A stretch of 36,551 nucleotides of DNA from Martinezella calliandrae (lineage in GTDB: Bacteria; Pseudomonadota; Alphaproteobacteria; Rhizobiales; Rhizobiaceae). This document shows positions 8,897-16,353 of the stretch, in pieces (position 1 is the first letter of the stretch; the number at the start of each line of letters is the position of its first letter). The stretch is from positions 1 to 36,551 of the forward strand of contig NZ_JARFYN010000064.1 of NCBI RefSeq assembly GCF_030272695.1. The letters are read 5' to 3'. The position numbers were made by a program, and so were the translations under genes. The notes under the pieces were generated by a model, which was not told the DNA's origin, made no database searches, and saw only the letters and a list, made by a program, of their open reading frames with translations.

Positions 8897-9241
8897 GTTG
8901 ATGCCAGGCTGGTCGTTGAGGATATGGATCGCGCGGATGACATAGCTCTGGTTGGTGACGATGTCGGCCTTGCAGCTGAGATAGAGCTTGCCCTTCTTTT
9001 CGCCCTTCTTATTGGCGACGGTGACCGTCTTGTAGCCGCCGCGCCAGGTGTAGACGCGATTGCCGCCTTCATCGCGGTCGGCGATCGGCGGGCCGTAAGA
9101 GGCGAAGAAGCGGCCAGCCGACTGGCCTTCCCAGCGGTCCTGAACCGGATTGCTCGCAATCGTCGGAAGAGCTGCGGTTGTGGTTGTACAGCCGGCAAGG
9201 GCCAGCAACAGCCCTGCCGCGGTGATCATGCGGATATTCAT
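8846..9241 (-). CDS. putative lipoprotein
   Basis: A 131-residue protein with a lipoprotein signal (MNIRMITAAGLLLALAGCTTTT, lipobox LAGC with Cys near 18). The mature domain starts NPVQDRWEGQSAGRFFASYGPP, then VYTWRGGY and two Cys (LSCKAD, SSYCAEL) that could form a disulfide in the periplasm. Similar small lipoproteins are common in rhizobia, without known function. The last 15 codons are duplicated upstream of ftsZ2. Confidence 0.82.
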   Translation of the reverse strand: MNIRMITAAGLLLALAGCTTTTAALPTIASNPVQDRWEGQSAGRFFASYGPPIADRDEGGNRVYTWRGGYKTVTVANKKGEKKGKLYLSCKADIVTNQSYVIRAIHILNDQPGINGSSYCAELLAPPEKAS

Positions 9242-9546
9242 CGTGTCGTCCTTGAGCTTCTGTCTCGCATTCGGCTGCGGAAAAGCCGCTGTCCCACGGA
9301 CATTTCCGCCTGTCCCGCTAAGGGCTTTAGCGCCAAAGCCGGCAAAAGAAAATTCCCATCCGCGTGTACAAGTGGGATTTTGCTAAGTGTGTTGCGCCTT
9401 ATGCACTTCGGTCGGTCAGACACCCATTTTCTTGCCGATTTTCTGGGCACTTGCCTCCGTAATTTTTTCGTCAAGAATCAAACGGTTTTTTCGATTTTGG
9501 TGCTTGTGCTTCAAAAATGGCTGGTCTATAGAGGCGCCGCTGGTCA
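9242..9546. other. gene-free interval before tRNA-Pro
   Basis: About 305 bases that hold the promoter side of the minus-strand lipoprotein and presumably the tRNA-Pro promoter. No open frame of convincing composition is visible. Confidence 0.35.
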
Positions 9547-9623
9547 CGGAGTGTAGCGCAGTCTGGTAGCGCACCACGTTCGGGACGTGGGGGTCGAGTG
9601 TTCGAATCACTCCACTCCGACCA
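9547..9623 (+). tRNA. tRNA-Pro (CGG), integration site of the element
   Basis: A complete 77-base tRNA. The acceptor stem CGGAGTG pairs with CACTCCG, the anticodon stem is CCACG/CGTGG with loop TTCGGGA (anticodon CGG), the T arm is GAGTG TTCGAAT CACTC, the discriminator is A, and CCA is encoded. Its 3' half (from 9578) is repeated at 36294, which marks it as the attachment site of the mobile element. The gene stays intact at the left junction. Confidence 0.97.
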
Positions 9624-9631
9624 GCGAAAAG
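9578..9631. repeat. attL: 54-bp direct repeat
   Basis: The block starts GTTCGGGACGTGGGGG and ends CCAGCGAAAAG. It is identical to 36294-36347. It covers the anticodon loop through CCA of tRNA-Pro and 8 bases beyond. Flanking bases differ on both sides (CAC before and CCCG after here; TT before and GCC after at the right copy), which sets the repeat limits. Confidence 0.95.
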
Positions 9632-9653
9632 CCCGCTTCGCGGGCTTTTTTCG
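9627..9653. terminator. stem-loop terminator after tRNA-Pro / int
   Basis: AAAGCCCG, loop CTTCG, CGGGCTTTTTT. It is a GC-rich hairpin with a T run on the plus strand (tRNA) and an A run usable as a T run from the minus strand (int). Bases beyond 9631 belong to the element, so the element supplies the terminator of the host tRNA. Confidence 0.8.
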
Positions 9654-9705
9654 TATTTGGGCCTTGATGCTGATTTTTTACGGCAACGAATACGGCAACG
9701 ATTGA

Positions 9706-10818
9706 TCATTTCTTCGAGCGACCAGCGCGGCCCGTTGTGAAAGCTGCGCCAACATTTGCTTGGTGATCAGGGTGATGGTGGCCGTAGGTCTTTTCCAACG
9801 TCTCCAGCGTCATGCCGAGATAGCCCGATGCTTCCCACTTGTCCGTAGCCGCCTGCATAAGCCATGTTGCCGCTGTGTGCCTCAAGGTGTGCCTCACAAC
9901 GCCCTCGGCATCGTCGCCAAGCACCGCATCTACAAGATTGCGGAAGGCGCGTTTCGGGTCCGCTGGCTTGCCATTGTACTCGACGACATATTTTGCACCT
10001 AGACGATGCCATCGGCGCATATGGGCGAGTAGGCGTCCTGGCAGCCTGATCGGAGGAGCTCGCTTATTAGCCGCAACTACCTCGCCGTCCCAAGCGCGAT
10101 AGAAGACGCCGGCTTCCAGATCGATGTATGGACGACCTTCCTCTTTGACGAAGGAGGCTTGCCAGACGCGTGCTGATCGGCTGCCTGTATAAACAGCTGA
10201 GAGGGCGAACCGCGCGATGTGGATGGTCGGACGCCACTTATTCGGCACTCCGCGGTATTTGCTTCGCTTGCGGTATGCCGCCCAAATCAACTTCGCCATT
10301 GTCGAGCGGTCTAAATGCTTTACTCGCCCCTTCGCCTTCGGCGGCAAGGTGACGGTGACAGATTGTCGTGTGACGTTATCTGCGATCGCCTGGCGACATG
10401 CCGCACGCAGATCCTCTAGCTCGCGCCGCGCGCCGTTCTGTGTCTTTCGCTTTTTCACGTACTCTGCGCATGTCGCACTGGTGATGTCGTCGAGCGTCTT
10501 ATCTCCCCAATATGCAAGCAGGTTCTCGGCACGGGCGGCAAGCTCTTTTGGCCGAGTCGCCGTATCACGTTTCAACAGAAGGTAATGGGCGATAACCTCT
10601 GCTACCGTCACTTCTGATGCTGCTCGGTCCTTCCTGGCCGGCGCTGCAATGAATTGGCGGGCGAGGTGTTCGGCGAGGGCCCTTTCAGCTCCGCTATAAT
10701 CATCCGCACCGCAGCCTGTGCGGAACTGCTTTCCGTCGTCGAGAATGATCCAGACGGCAGCACGGTCTTTGCTCCCGGGGCGGAGCCATAGCCTGGCTGG
10801 TTTGCGGGCACGCGACAT
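9706..10818 (-). CDS. int: tyrosine-type site-specific integrase
   Basis: A 370-residue tyrosine recombinase that would insert and excise the element at tRNA-Pro. An N-terminal arm/core-binding part (about 65-165, with VTVAEVIAHYLLLKRD) is followed by the catalytic domain. Visible catalytic residues are Arg in TGSRSARV (about 214), HTLRH (His 310, Arg 313) and the nucleophile Tyr in EKTYGHHHPD (about 345). The usual second His/Trp position reads W or G around 328-335. It ends 75 bases inside attL, the common arrangement for tRNA integrases. Its first 70 codons overlap the 3' part of the excisionase-like gene in another frame. The start MSRARKPARLWLRPGSKDR is the normal N-terminus of this rhizobial subfamily. 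Confidence 0.95.
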   Translation of the reverse strand: MSRARKPARLWLRPGSKDRAAVWIILDDGKQFRTGCGADDYSGAERALAEHLARQFIAAPARKDRAASEVTVAEVIAHYLLLKRDTATRPKELAARAENLLAYWGDKTLDDITSATCAEYVKKRKTQNGARRELEDLRAACRQAIADNVTRQSVTVTLPPKAKGRVKHLDRSTMAKLIWAAYRKRSKYRGVPNKWRPTIHIARFALSAVYTGSRSARVWQASFVKEEGRPYIDLEAGVFYRAWDGEVVAANKRAPPIRLPGRLLAHMRRWHRLGAKYVVEYNGKPADPKRAFRNLVDAVLGDDAEGVVRHTLRHTAATWLMQAATDKWEASGYLGMTLETLEKTYGHHHPDHQANVGAAFTTGRAGRSKK

Positions 10819-11018
10819 GCTTGTTTCATCTCCTCTATCGATCGAAGTGTGGTGAAGTCCTTCCCGGCAATCCGCATGATGACCAATCGTCCACGGCCGG
10901 CCTCGCGACGGAGTCCACTGACGGTCATGCCGCCATGAGGGAAGGCAACGGGAATGATTTCGGCCAGCCTGACAGGATCGTCGGGCTGGATGTTATCGTT
11001 GGCCGGTGTCGGGAGCAT
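10608..11018 (-). CDS. excisionase-like / recombination directionality factor candidate
   Basis: A 136-residue protein upstream of int. Residues 15-70 (VRLAEIIPVAFPHGGMTVSGL, then RRGRLVIMRIAGKDFTTLRSIEEM-like text) look like the winged-HTH layout of AlpA/Xis-type factors. This family commonly precedes int in rhizobial elements. The N-terminus carries the PANDN word. The C-terminal half is Ser/Pro-rich and overlaps the integrase start by 211 bases in another frame. The ATG at 11018 overlaps the TGA of the small frame upstream (TGATG). In its own frame, upstream codons read TGNWTTLDPTQIDTPPVF-like natural protein, so the original start was probably further up, behind a frameshift at the C5 run (11090-11094). 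Confidence 0.7.
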   Translation of the reverse strand: MLPTPANDNIQPDDPVRLAEIIPVAFPHGGMTVSGLRREAGRGRLVIMRIAGKDFTTLRSIEEMKQACRVPANQPGYGSAPGAKTVLPSGSFSTTESSSAQAAVRMIIAELKGPSPNTSPANSLQRRPGRTEQHQK

Positions 11019-11161
11019 CAGTGCATCATGCCGGAAGACGGGCGGCGTATCGATCTGCGTCGGGTCGAGGGTAGTCCAATTTCCAGTTTGGGGGACAGTC
11101 CGTCACCGCCATGGCAAGGACCCGTGGCGGTGGCGATTTCAGTATTTGATATTTCGGTCAT
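11018..11161 (-). CDS. small ORF, likely frameshifted 5' part of the excisionase-like gene
   Basis: 47 codons from an ATG with a strong AGGAG 6 bases ahead. The first 23 residues (MTEISNTEIATATGPCHGGD, then GLS) look natural, then the frame degenerates into Arg/Ser-rich text. A minus-one shift at the CCCCCAAA run (plus-strand G run 11090-11094) moves it into the frame of the excisionase-like protein, giving one longer continuous protein. Either a one-base deletion split the gene, or the run is a slippage site. The stop overlaps the next ATG, which would still allow coupled translation. Confidence 0.5.
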   Translation of the reverse strand: MTEISNTEIATATGPCHGGDGLSPKLEIGLPSTRRRSIRRPSSGMMH

Positions 11162-11291
11162 GTCGTCTCCTTCTCTTTGGTCAATTGCGTTTTGCAGAAT
11201 ACGTGAAAGAGCTTTGGCGTCAACTGTCATTTCCGTTTTGCGCATTTGAGATTTGTGGTAGTGACTGATCTGCATCAAAATTGAGGGCGCA

Positions 11292-11828
11292 ATGGCCACG
11301 CCGAAACAGCTTGTCGCGAAAGTCGCAGAACTCACCGGCGTTCCAGAAGGGACCGTCGTCCAGCACGACCGGAACCTGTCAGTTGCCGAATTGCGCACGA
11401 CCGGAGGCCGTGGCCTCGCCGTTGCCAAGGTCACTTTCGAAGATGCTGCCAATCTCTTAATTGCGGTTGCCGGCAGTCGAAACGTGAAGGACAGCGTGAA
11501 GACGGTCCGCGAGTACCGCGAACTGGTATCGTCGCAGCCGCTAGATTTCGGCGACGTGAGGCGCGGCCATACATTCGGCGACGCACTGTCGGCATTGATA
11601 GAAGCCACTCCGAAAGACCGTGACCTGTTCTCCGGCGGCGATGGCGGCACGATCGAAGTTTCCATCTTCGGCCCGTCGCCGGCCGCTCGGATCGAATGGC
11701 ATCTTCCGACAAGCCACGGCGCGGTCGAGTACACCGGACAGCGCAGCCGCGCGTTCGCTGACCTGCAATTCGTGTCCAAGTTCAGCCAGGTGACGATCGG
11801 GCACGTCGGCGATCTAGTTTCGGATTGA
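11292..11828 (+). CDS. hypothetical protein with possible N-terminal HTH
   Basis: A 178-residue soluble protein. The ATG follows GAGG with good spacing. The first 60 residues (TPKQLVAKVAELTGVPEGTV, then VQHDRNL and AELRTTGGRG) resemble a DNA-binding winged helix in which a helix-turn-helix is followed by an Arg/Gly-rich wing. The C-terminal part (about 85-178) is beta-rich with IEVSIFGPSPAARIEW and FSQVTIGHVGDL. It is divergent from the excisionase-like gene. It could be a regulator of the int region. I do not recognise the family. The antisense frame over the same span is a shadow. Confidence 0.75.
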   Translation: MATPKQLVAKVAELTGVPEGTVVQHDRNLSVAELRTTGGRGLAVAKVTFEDAANLLIAVAGSRNVKDSVKTVREYRELVSSQPLDFGDVRRGHTFGDALSALIEATPKDRDLFSGGDGGTIEVSIFGPSPAARIEWHLPTSHGAVEYTGQRSRAFADLQFVSKFSQVTIGHVGDLVSD

Positions 11829-11951
11829 AGAAGGTATCCGCTCCGACTTGCCGCCGTCATCTTCGCCAAATCAAGCGCCGGAGCGAGGATGGACTGTTGG
11901 CGAGCCCGGTTGTATGAAGATCGCCGGGCGCAATTGATGGGCGATTTGCAT

Positions 11952-12302
11952 ATGCGGTTCGTGGCGTGGGGAATTCTTGGATTGCTCTGTCTTGCTGGTT
12001 CGGCCGGTGCTCAGGAGGATGCAACGGTCAAGGCTTTCGTAAGATATGCGCAGGCGAATGATCGGTTCAGAGATGTTGTGGCTGCCGCAGGGAGAGGGTT
12101 GGAAGCAGCCAATTCTGAGCTTGAGCGCCGCGGTCAGCCGAAACTCTATTGTCAGCCGGATCATATGGCTATTACACCCGACCAATATGTGAGCTTTCTC
12201 GCCAATTACACGGAGAGGAACCCTCAAGCCGGCACGATGCAGGCCGCCTTTTACAGCCTTGTTCTGCTGTATGCCATGGTCGACGTCCTCCCTTGCAAAT
12301 AG
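11952..12302 (+). CDS. secreted Rap1a/Tai-like immunity-type protein
   Basis: 116 residues when started at the Met that opens a clean Sec signal peptide (MRFVAWGILGLLCLAGSAGA|QED). The mature part is helical with a conserved Cys pair: LYCQPD and a C-terminal DVLPCK. The pattern Cys-x-P-D, then YVSFLANYTERNPQ, then ending Pro-Cys resembles the Rap1a/Tai immunity fold, whose members neutralise periplasmic cell-wall amidases. Here it more likely has another host or phage role, because no amidase effector is adjacent. The frame also opens at 11889 behind GGAGCGAGG, a better ribosome site. That start would add 21 charged residues and hide the signal, so the start is uncertain. Confidence 0.65.
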   Translation: MRFVAWGILGLLCLAGSAGAQEDATVKAFVRYAQANDRFRDVVAAAGRGLEAANSELERRGQPKLYCQPDHMAITPDQYVSFLANYTERNPQAGTMQAAFYSLVLLYAMVDVLPCK

Positions 12303-12306
12303 CTGC

Positions 12307-12585
12307 CTAGTGCCGGGAGTGACTTGCGATCGCCGCGGCAAGGTTGATGAGCCGGTTCTCTTCCTTTGTAGCGAGGCGTGCATAGGCGAGCTCCTGTAGG
12401 GCTGCCGCGGCTTCGATGCGAGTCCAGCCATACTGCTCGGCGGGGTGTAAAACGTAGTTGAAGGTGCTCTCGACGGCTTGCTGGCAGTCCAGGTCACGAT
12501 CGTCGTAGGGGCGCGATGTGCTTGGGCATGGCTGTTCCCATTGGTTCTGCCGACGATTCCTTGTGATAGCTCGCTGCTCTCGCAC
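12307..12585 (-). CDS. small phage-type hypothetical protein, probable frameshift at start
   Basis: A 92-codon frame whose residues from PYDDRDLDCQQAVESTF onward look like a common rhizobial prophage small protein (helical, ending LINLAAAIASHSRH). The residues ahead of that are unnatural Arg/Gln-rich text from a GTG. In the neighbouring frame an ATG at 12529 reads MPKHIAP and would run straight into PYDDRDLDC if the G4 run at 12508-12511 were one base shorter. So the true gene is probably 12307-12529 with a one-base insertion, or a sequencing slip. Confidence 0.55.
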   Translation of the reverse strand: MREQRAITRNRRQNQWEQPCPSTSRPYDDRDLDCQQAVESTFNYVLHPAEQYGWTRIEAAAALQELAYARLATKEENRLINLAAAIASHSRH

Positions 12586-12801
12586 ACTCGTGAATCTCGC
12601 CTCGCTTCAGAGATCGATGACGAAAAAAAGGCGGCTGGTGAGGCCGACCGACTGAGTGCTGTGATGGCGAAAGAATATCGGCCGGCGCGCTGCTTGTGTG
12701 GGTGCAGGTGGTGATCGCGCCGGCCATTGGTATAGATCCCGCTGCCGGCATGCGGTTGCAGCAGCGGGCTGACGCGGGCGGTTAGCCTCACGTCGCGGCG
12801 G

Positions 12802-13089
12802 TCAAAATAGACCGCCTAGAAACTCATAAAACTCTCCCCTGCGCCACGTCTTGTAGGTCAACCAGTCCATGGCGCCGCGTTCAGCGTTACAGCGCCTGCA
12901 CGCAAGCGCAATGTTGTCTCGGTTGTTCCGGCCGCCTTCTGCTCGACGCTCGAGATGTTCAAGCGTCTCCTCATTTGCAGGCTGAAACTTTAGCGGCTTA
13001 TTACTGATGACCATTTCCACATCGCAGTAGCAGCAGCGGCCGTTCTGGCGCTCGCGGAGCTTTATGCGATTTTGTATATGGCGTGTCAT
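12802..13089 (-). CDS. HNH endonuclease
   Basis: A 95-residue HNH nuclease. Zinc ligands are seen as CxxC in GRCCYC (about 19-22) and CRRC (64-67). The catalytic His follows in TLEHLERRAEGG (about 45), and the N in NNRDNIALAC completes the motif. Such small HNH proteins in phages cut DNA during packaging or homing. No terminase is near, so the role here is open. The ATG lies 2 bases after the TGA of the upstream gene, so the two are cotranscribed. Confidence 0.9.
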   Translation of the reverse strand: MTRHIQNRIKLRERQNGRCCYCDVEMVISNKPLKFQPANEETLEHLERRAEGGRNNRDNIALACRRCNAERGAMDWLTYKTWRRGEFYEFLGGLF

Positions 13090-13091
13090 TG

Positions 13092-13559
13092 TCAGCCCGC
13101 GATTGGCTCAAGGCCACTGGCTAAGACGTACCGGAACGGCCTACCCTCTGCTTTAGCGGTGACCGCAATTTTGTAGATCTGTCGACCAAAAGCGCTGCAT
13201 TGTCGGCTAATAACTATGGCGGAAGTGTCACCCATCATGACTCGGCTGCCAATCTCGAATTTCCATCTCGCGTGATATACACGCCGGCGGCGACGTAGGG
13301 CAACGCGCGCGATCTGATGTTCCAGCACCCACAACGGCGCCGCGTCGACATGCGCCAACTCGACGATATATTCGTCTTGGCAATCAACCGTCTGCTTGCG
13401 GCCGATGATGACGCAGAGCTCATTGGTGGCAAGCAGCATCAGGCGCTCGCCGATTTCGAATTTGAATTCATACGAAGCGACGTTTGCCGTCTGTCTCTGA
13501 ATGAGGCCGCGCGGCAACAGGGTTCTGTCGGCGGCGCTGATGTGCTGATGAATTGTCAA
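13092..13559 (-). CDS. hypothetical phage-type protein
   Basis: About 155 residues if started at the TTG at 13559, which follows GAGGAG by 8 bases. A longer frame to 13628 would run through the divergent operator region and is less likely. Two repeated beta-type units are visible: FEIGERLMLLATNELCVIIG and FEIGSRVMMGDTSAIVISR. Both start F-E-I-G and look like SH3/KOW-like barrels. No family is recognised. It is the first gene of the leftward operon with the HNH nuclease and faces the Xre regulator. Confidence 0.65.
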   Translation of the reverse strand: MTIHQHISAADRTLLPRGLIQRQTANVASYEFKFEIGERLMLLATNELCVIIGRKQTVDCQDEYIVELAHVDAAPLWVLEHQIARVALRRRRRVYHARWKFEIGSRVMMGDTSAIVISRQCSAFGRQIYKIAVTAKAEGRPFRYVLASGLEPIAG

Positions 13560-13643
13560 ACTTGGCGCTCCTCGTTGATTAAAATCGATCACGGTGATAA
13601 CTAATACCATCAACAGAAGGCGCGTCAAGCGATTTTAATCACG
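13560..13643. promoter_or_regulatory. divergent control region with operator-like inverted repeats
   Basis: Between the leftward operon and the Xre gene. GATTAAAATCG (13577-13587) and CGATTTTAATC (13630-13640) form an 11-base inverted repeat. The palindrome ATCACGGTGAT (13588-13598) lies beside the first arm and a half copy (ATCACGATGA) beside the second. The right arm touches the xre start codon, so binding there would block its own expression. This is the layout of an autoregulated lysogeny-type switch. Confidence 0.6.
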
Positions 13644-13901
13644 ATGAGCGAATTTACTCAAATTACTGGCCGACAAATAGCTGCCGGGCGCGTCCTTGCC
13701 GGTCTCGGCCAGGTGGAGCTAGCAGAACTCGCAAATGTATCAGCACCCACTCTTCGCCGAATGGAAGCTAGCATCGGAGCGGCTGCCGGCATGCCAAATA
13801 ACGTTGCTGCGGTCCGCGCCGCGCTGGAGGGGGCCGGCGTCATATTCATCGACCAGAACGGCAGCGGCCCAGGTGTCCGGCTGCGGGACCGGCAGGAATA
13901 A
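13644..13901 (+). CDS. Xre-family transcriptional regulator
   Basis: An 85-residue HTH protein. Residues 8-60 read ITGRQIAAGRVLAGLGQVEL, then AELANVSAPTLRRMEA, the typical five-helix Xre fold with the recognition helix around SAPTLRRME. A short beta tail (AGVIFIDQNGSGPGVRLRD) follows, as in many rhizobial prophage regulators. It probably represses the leftward operon and itself through the inverted repeats that overlap its start. No strong ribosome site precedes the ATG. Confidence 0.85.
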   Translation: MSEFTQITGRQIAAGRVLAGLGQVELAELANVSAPTLRRMEASIGAAAGMPNNVAAVRAALEGAGVIFIDQNGSGPGVRLRDRQE

Positions 13902-14087
13902 CACCAGCGACCGCAGAGCCCTCCGGGTGCGATCGCCTGTCGACGCGGCGAGTAATCCGTATGGCGGTCAGTTTCACCGCGCGGAATCCCACCAAGAAAG
14001 AAAATTCTTAATCGTTCCTCTTGCGTTCACTTTTGAGTGCGATCAACCAATCCTAGAACAATAGAAAGGCAAGACAACGGAGGGGCG

Positions 14088-14552
14088 ATGCTTACTGACG
14101 AGGAAAAGCGCCGTATTGAGGCGGAAGAACAATATCGCGCATCGGTGCGCGCCAATTTAGCAACCCAAGCTGTCGCTGTGCAATCTGAGCCACAAATATC
14201 GGACTCAGTGCCAATATACAAAAATAATGACGTGATGATAACGAAGACGTTGGTGAAAATAGGAAATCAAAGCTATCCGACAAATAGCATTGGCAGCGTC
14301 TCAGTCCGGAATTCTAACGTAGGGGCAGTCCTTGTTTTACTGATTTTCAGCGTTATTGCGTGTATAAGCGCGAAAAGTTCTCTGCCTGTATTACTCGTTA
14401 TTTTATTTGGCATAATATTCATTCGTCAATTTCTGCGAGCGGAGCTCATTGTCACTTCCAATAGCAGGGACTACGTAGCACTCAAAGGCAGCAAGAAGAG
14501 TATGATGGTCGTAAAACAAGCCATCGAAGAGGCCGTCGCTCGCCGAGGGTGA
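14088..14552 (+). CDS. membrane protein, DUF6232-like
   Basis: 154 residues from an ATG with GGAGGGGCG directly ahead. A charged N-terminus (MLTDEEKRRIEAEEQYRASV) is followed by a strand-rich part (KTLVKIGNQSYPTNSIGSVS), a paired hydrophobic hairpin (about 78-115: GAVLVLLIFSVIACISA and VLLVILFGIIFIRQFL), and a final domain (LIVTSNSRDYVALKGSKKSM). The order fits the DUF6232 family of small inner-membrane proteins of unknown role. Its last codons overlap nothing certain; the next gene is 326 bases on. Confidence 0.72.
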   Translation: MLTDEEKRRIEAEEQYRASVRANLATQAVAVQSEPQISDSVPIYKNNDVMITKTLVKIGNQSYPTNSIGSVSVRNSNVGAVLVLLIFSVIACISAKSSLPVLLVILFGIIFIRQFLRAELIVTSNSRDYVALKGSKKSMMVVKQAIEEAVARRG

Positions 14553-14878
14553 TGTGCCGCGATTACGCGCAGACCGCTAGTACAGTCGCGTTCTGCAGGC
14601 GAGGGCGAGGCGATGCGCATCAAGAAGCGATGGGCGTTAGTGCCGCCGTCCGCCGCGATTCGAAACTCGACATTCCCGATTCAAAAGTAGGAAGTAACGG
14701 GGGGAGAGAGTCATCGGTGCCGTTTCGGCTTGTCATCGTCTTGATCCGCTCTAGGTTGCCACCTGCGGCCCACCAATCCGCTCCTGGGTTCCCCGCCCAC
14801 CACCACGAAAGAGGATTCGAACTGCTTTCGGCATTCGTGCCGACGGCAATCGTCGACACGATTATTTCCGGGGAGCCA
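14553..14878. other. gene-free interval
   Basis: The frame of the next gene stays open through here, but the amino-acid text is unnatural (Arg/Ser/His-rich). The gene's own ATG at 14879 has a good ribosome site. No RNA gene or clear hairpin is seen. Confidence 0.4.
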
Positions 14879-16192
14879 ATGGACGAGATTAAGCGATCCT
14901 ATAGCCGTGAAGAGCTGCACGAACTCGTGTGGTCAATACCAATGCGAAAGTTGGCGGAGAGGTTTGGAGTGTCGGATCGCGGCCTCGCAAAAACCTGCGC
15001 ACGACACCTGATACCAGTACCGCCCCGGGGCTATTGGGCAAAGCTTGAAGCAGGCCAAAGCGTGAAGAAAACGCCACTTCGCGCTGTAGAAAACACTGAT
15101 CTTCATAAAGTTGCTGTCGGAAGCGTGTCTCCACCGCCCACACCCTTTGTAGCGTCGATAATCGAGGCGGCAATAAAGCAGGCGTCGGAGTGGCAAACCG
15201 CATCCCCGCAAATCGATCCACCCAAGTCGAGAGTTCGAGCTGCGACTCCCGAGACTGCGCGAAATCCGTCCGAACCCATCGCACCGGAATTTGAAGTTAT
15301 AAATGAACCTCATCTGACAATACGGGGCCTTTGTAAGGAGCTTAGGACCTCGAAAACGAATGCCGATGGCGAGGTGCGTCTCCCAGGTATTCGCATTCAC
15401 AAATCGAACATTGAACGCGTCGTATCGATTTTAGATAGCATCGCCTTACAGGTGGGGCAGTCCGGTACAACCCTATCGCAGGAAGAAAATGCGTTGAGGG
15501 CTTCCATCGGCAAAGACTGGATAGATTTCAGGATTGCTGAAGGCCTGCGACGCGAAAAGCACGCCCCAACTGACGAAGAATTGGAGAGCAAGCGCCGATA
15601 TGAGAAACGGCGGGAAGCAGCAAATCGACGTGGTCAATGGCTTCCGCCGGAGAAATTTTGGCCAGAATACGATTTTCATTATTTGGGCACCCTAACATTT
15701 GAAGTAGACAATTGGGCGCAAGGTGCCCGAAAAAAATGGGCGGATGGGAAGCAGCAAACTCTCGAGGGTATGATTGATGGGATTGTGTCTGGCATCCAGT
15801 ACCATCTCGCATATGAGAAGGCCAAAAGAGAAGGACTGGAGGAGAGTCAGCGTCGCCGGGAACATCTAGCTGCCCGCCGAAAACTGCATCAACGTCGCAT
15901 TGAGCGCGAAGGCAAGCGCCTGGAATTCCTGAAGCAGCTCGCGGACTATCAGCGCGAAGCGGCAGACCTTAGAGTGACCATTGCTGCCGCGAGCTCAATT
16001 GAATCTGGCGGCTCACCTGAATATCAGCGCATGATTGAATGGGCTTGTCGGCGGCTCGCCACAATCGAGGCATATAACAACATTGCGGCGCTCGATCAGA
16101 CCTTAAAAGAAAACAATCTGTTTCCTGAGAATGACGAACTTTTCGACCCCGAAGGCGATCCGCCGCCGAAGACAAATTATTGGGATGATTGA
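14879..16192 (+). CDS. hypothetical protein with N-terminal HTH and coiled coil
   Basis: 437 residues from the ATG after GGGGAG. Residues 8-42 (SREELHELVWSIPMRKLAER, then FGVSDRGLAKTCARH) look like a helix-turn-helix that reads like a Mor/sigma-type recognition unit. IPVPPRGYWAKLEAG closes this domain. The middle (about 95-230) is mixed, and about 300-375 is a highly charged coiled coil (QRRREHLAARRKLHQRRIER). The same architecture is frequent in mobile elements of proteobacteria but without a function I can name. It could be a DNA-binding scaffold or defence-associated protein. A 34-codon gene overlaps its stop by TGATG. Confidence 0.78.
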   Translation: MDEIKRSYSREELHELVWSIPMRKLAERFGVSDRGLAKTCARHLIPVPPRGYWAKLEAGQSVKKTPLRAVENTDLHKVAVGSVSPPPTPFVASIIEAAIKQASEWQTASPQIDPPKSRVRAATPETARNPSEPIAPEFEVINEPHLTIRGLCKELRTSKTNADGEVRLPGIRIHKSNIERVVSILDSIALQVGQSGTTLSQEENALRASIGKDWIDFRIAEGLRREKHAPTDEELESKRRYEKRREAANRRGQWLPPEKFWPEYDFHYLGTLTFEVDNWAQGARKKWADGKQQTLEGMIDGIVSGIQYHLAYEKAKREGLEESQRRREHLAARRKLHQRRIEREGKRLEFLKQLADYQREAADLRVTIAAASSIESGGSPEYQRMIEWACRRLATIEAYNNIAALDQTLKENNLFPENDELFDPEGDPPPKTNYWDD

Positions 16193-16296
16193 TGGCCAGC
16201 GAATGCAGAAGCGACGTCATCACAATGACGAAGTTAGGCAGCGCTTATTACGTGCTGACCGACGCAGGCTATCGGGAGTGGAAATCGCGGCAGTGA
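16192..16296 (+). CDS. 34-residue small protein coupled to the HTH/coiled-coil gene
   Basis: The ATG overlaps the TGA of the upstream gene (TGATG), a coupling arrangement. The peptide contains MTKLGSAYYVLTDAGYREW, which resembles the wing end of a small winged-helix protein. It may be a real small partner or a read-through relic; the composition looks protein-like. Confidence 0.4.
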   Translation: MASECRSDVITMTKLGSAYYVLTDAGYREWKSRQ

Positions 16297-16353
16297 CAGA
16301 CGACCAAAAAAGCGGGTGACCGAGATGCTCGCCAGCGTCATGCGTTCATTCAA

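Noticed and set aside
11018..11869. 283-codon minus frame
   Set aside because: Most of it is antisense to the better supported plus gene at 11292. Only the last 47 codons have a ribosome site and natural text.
11871..12791. 306-codon minus frame
   Set aside because: Ser/Arg/His-rich text overlapping the Rap1a-like gene; no start signal.
14800..14825. T-loop-like GTTCGAATC on the minus strand
   Set aside because: Flanking bases do not form a T stem or acceptor stem.
14549..14878. In-frame upstream extension of the HTH/coiled-coil protein
   Set aside because: Composition is unnatural and the ATG at 14879 has a good ribosome site.
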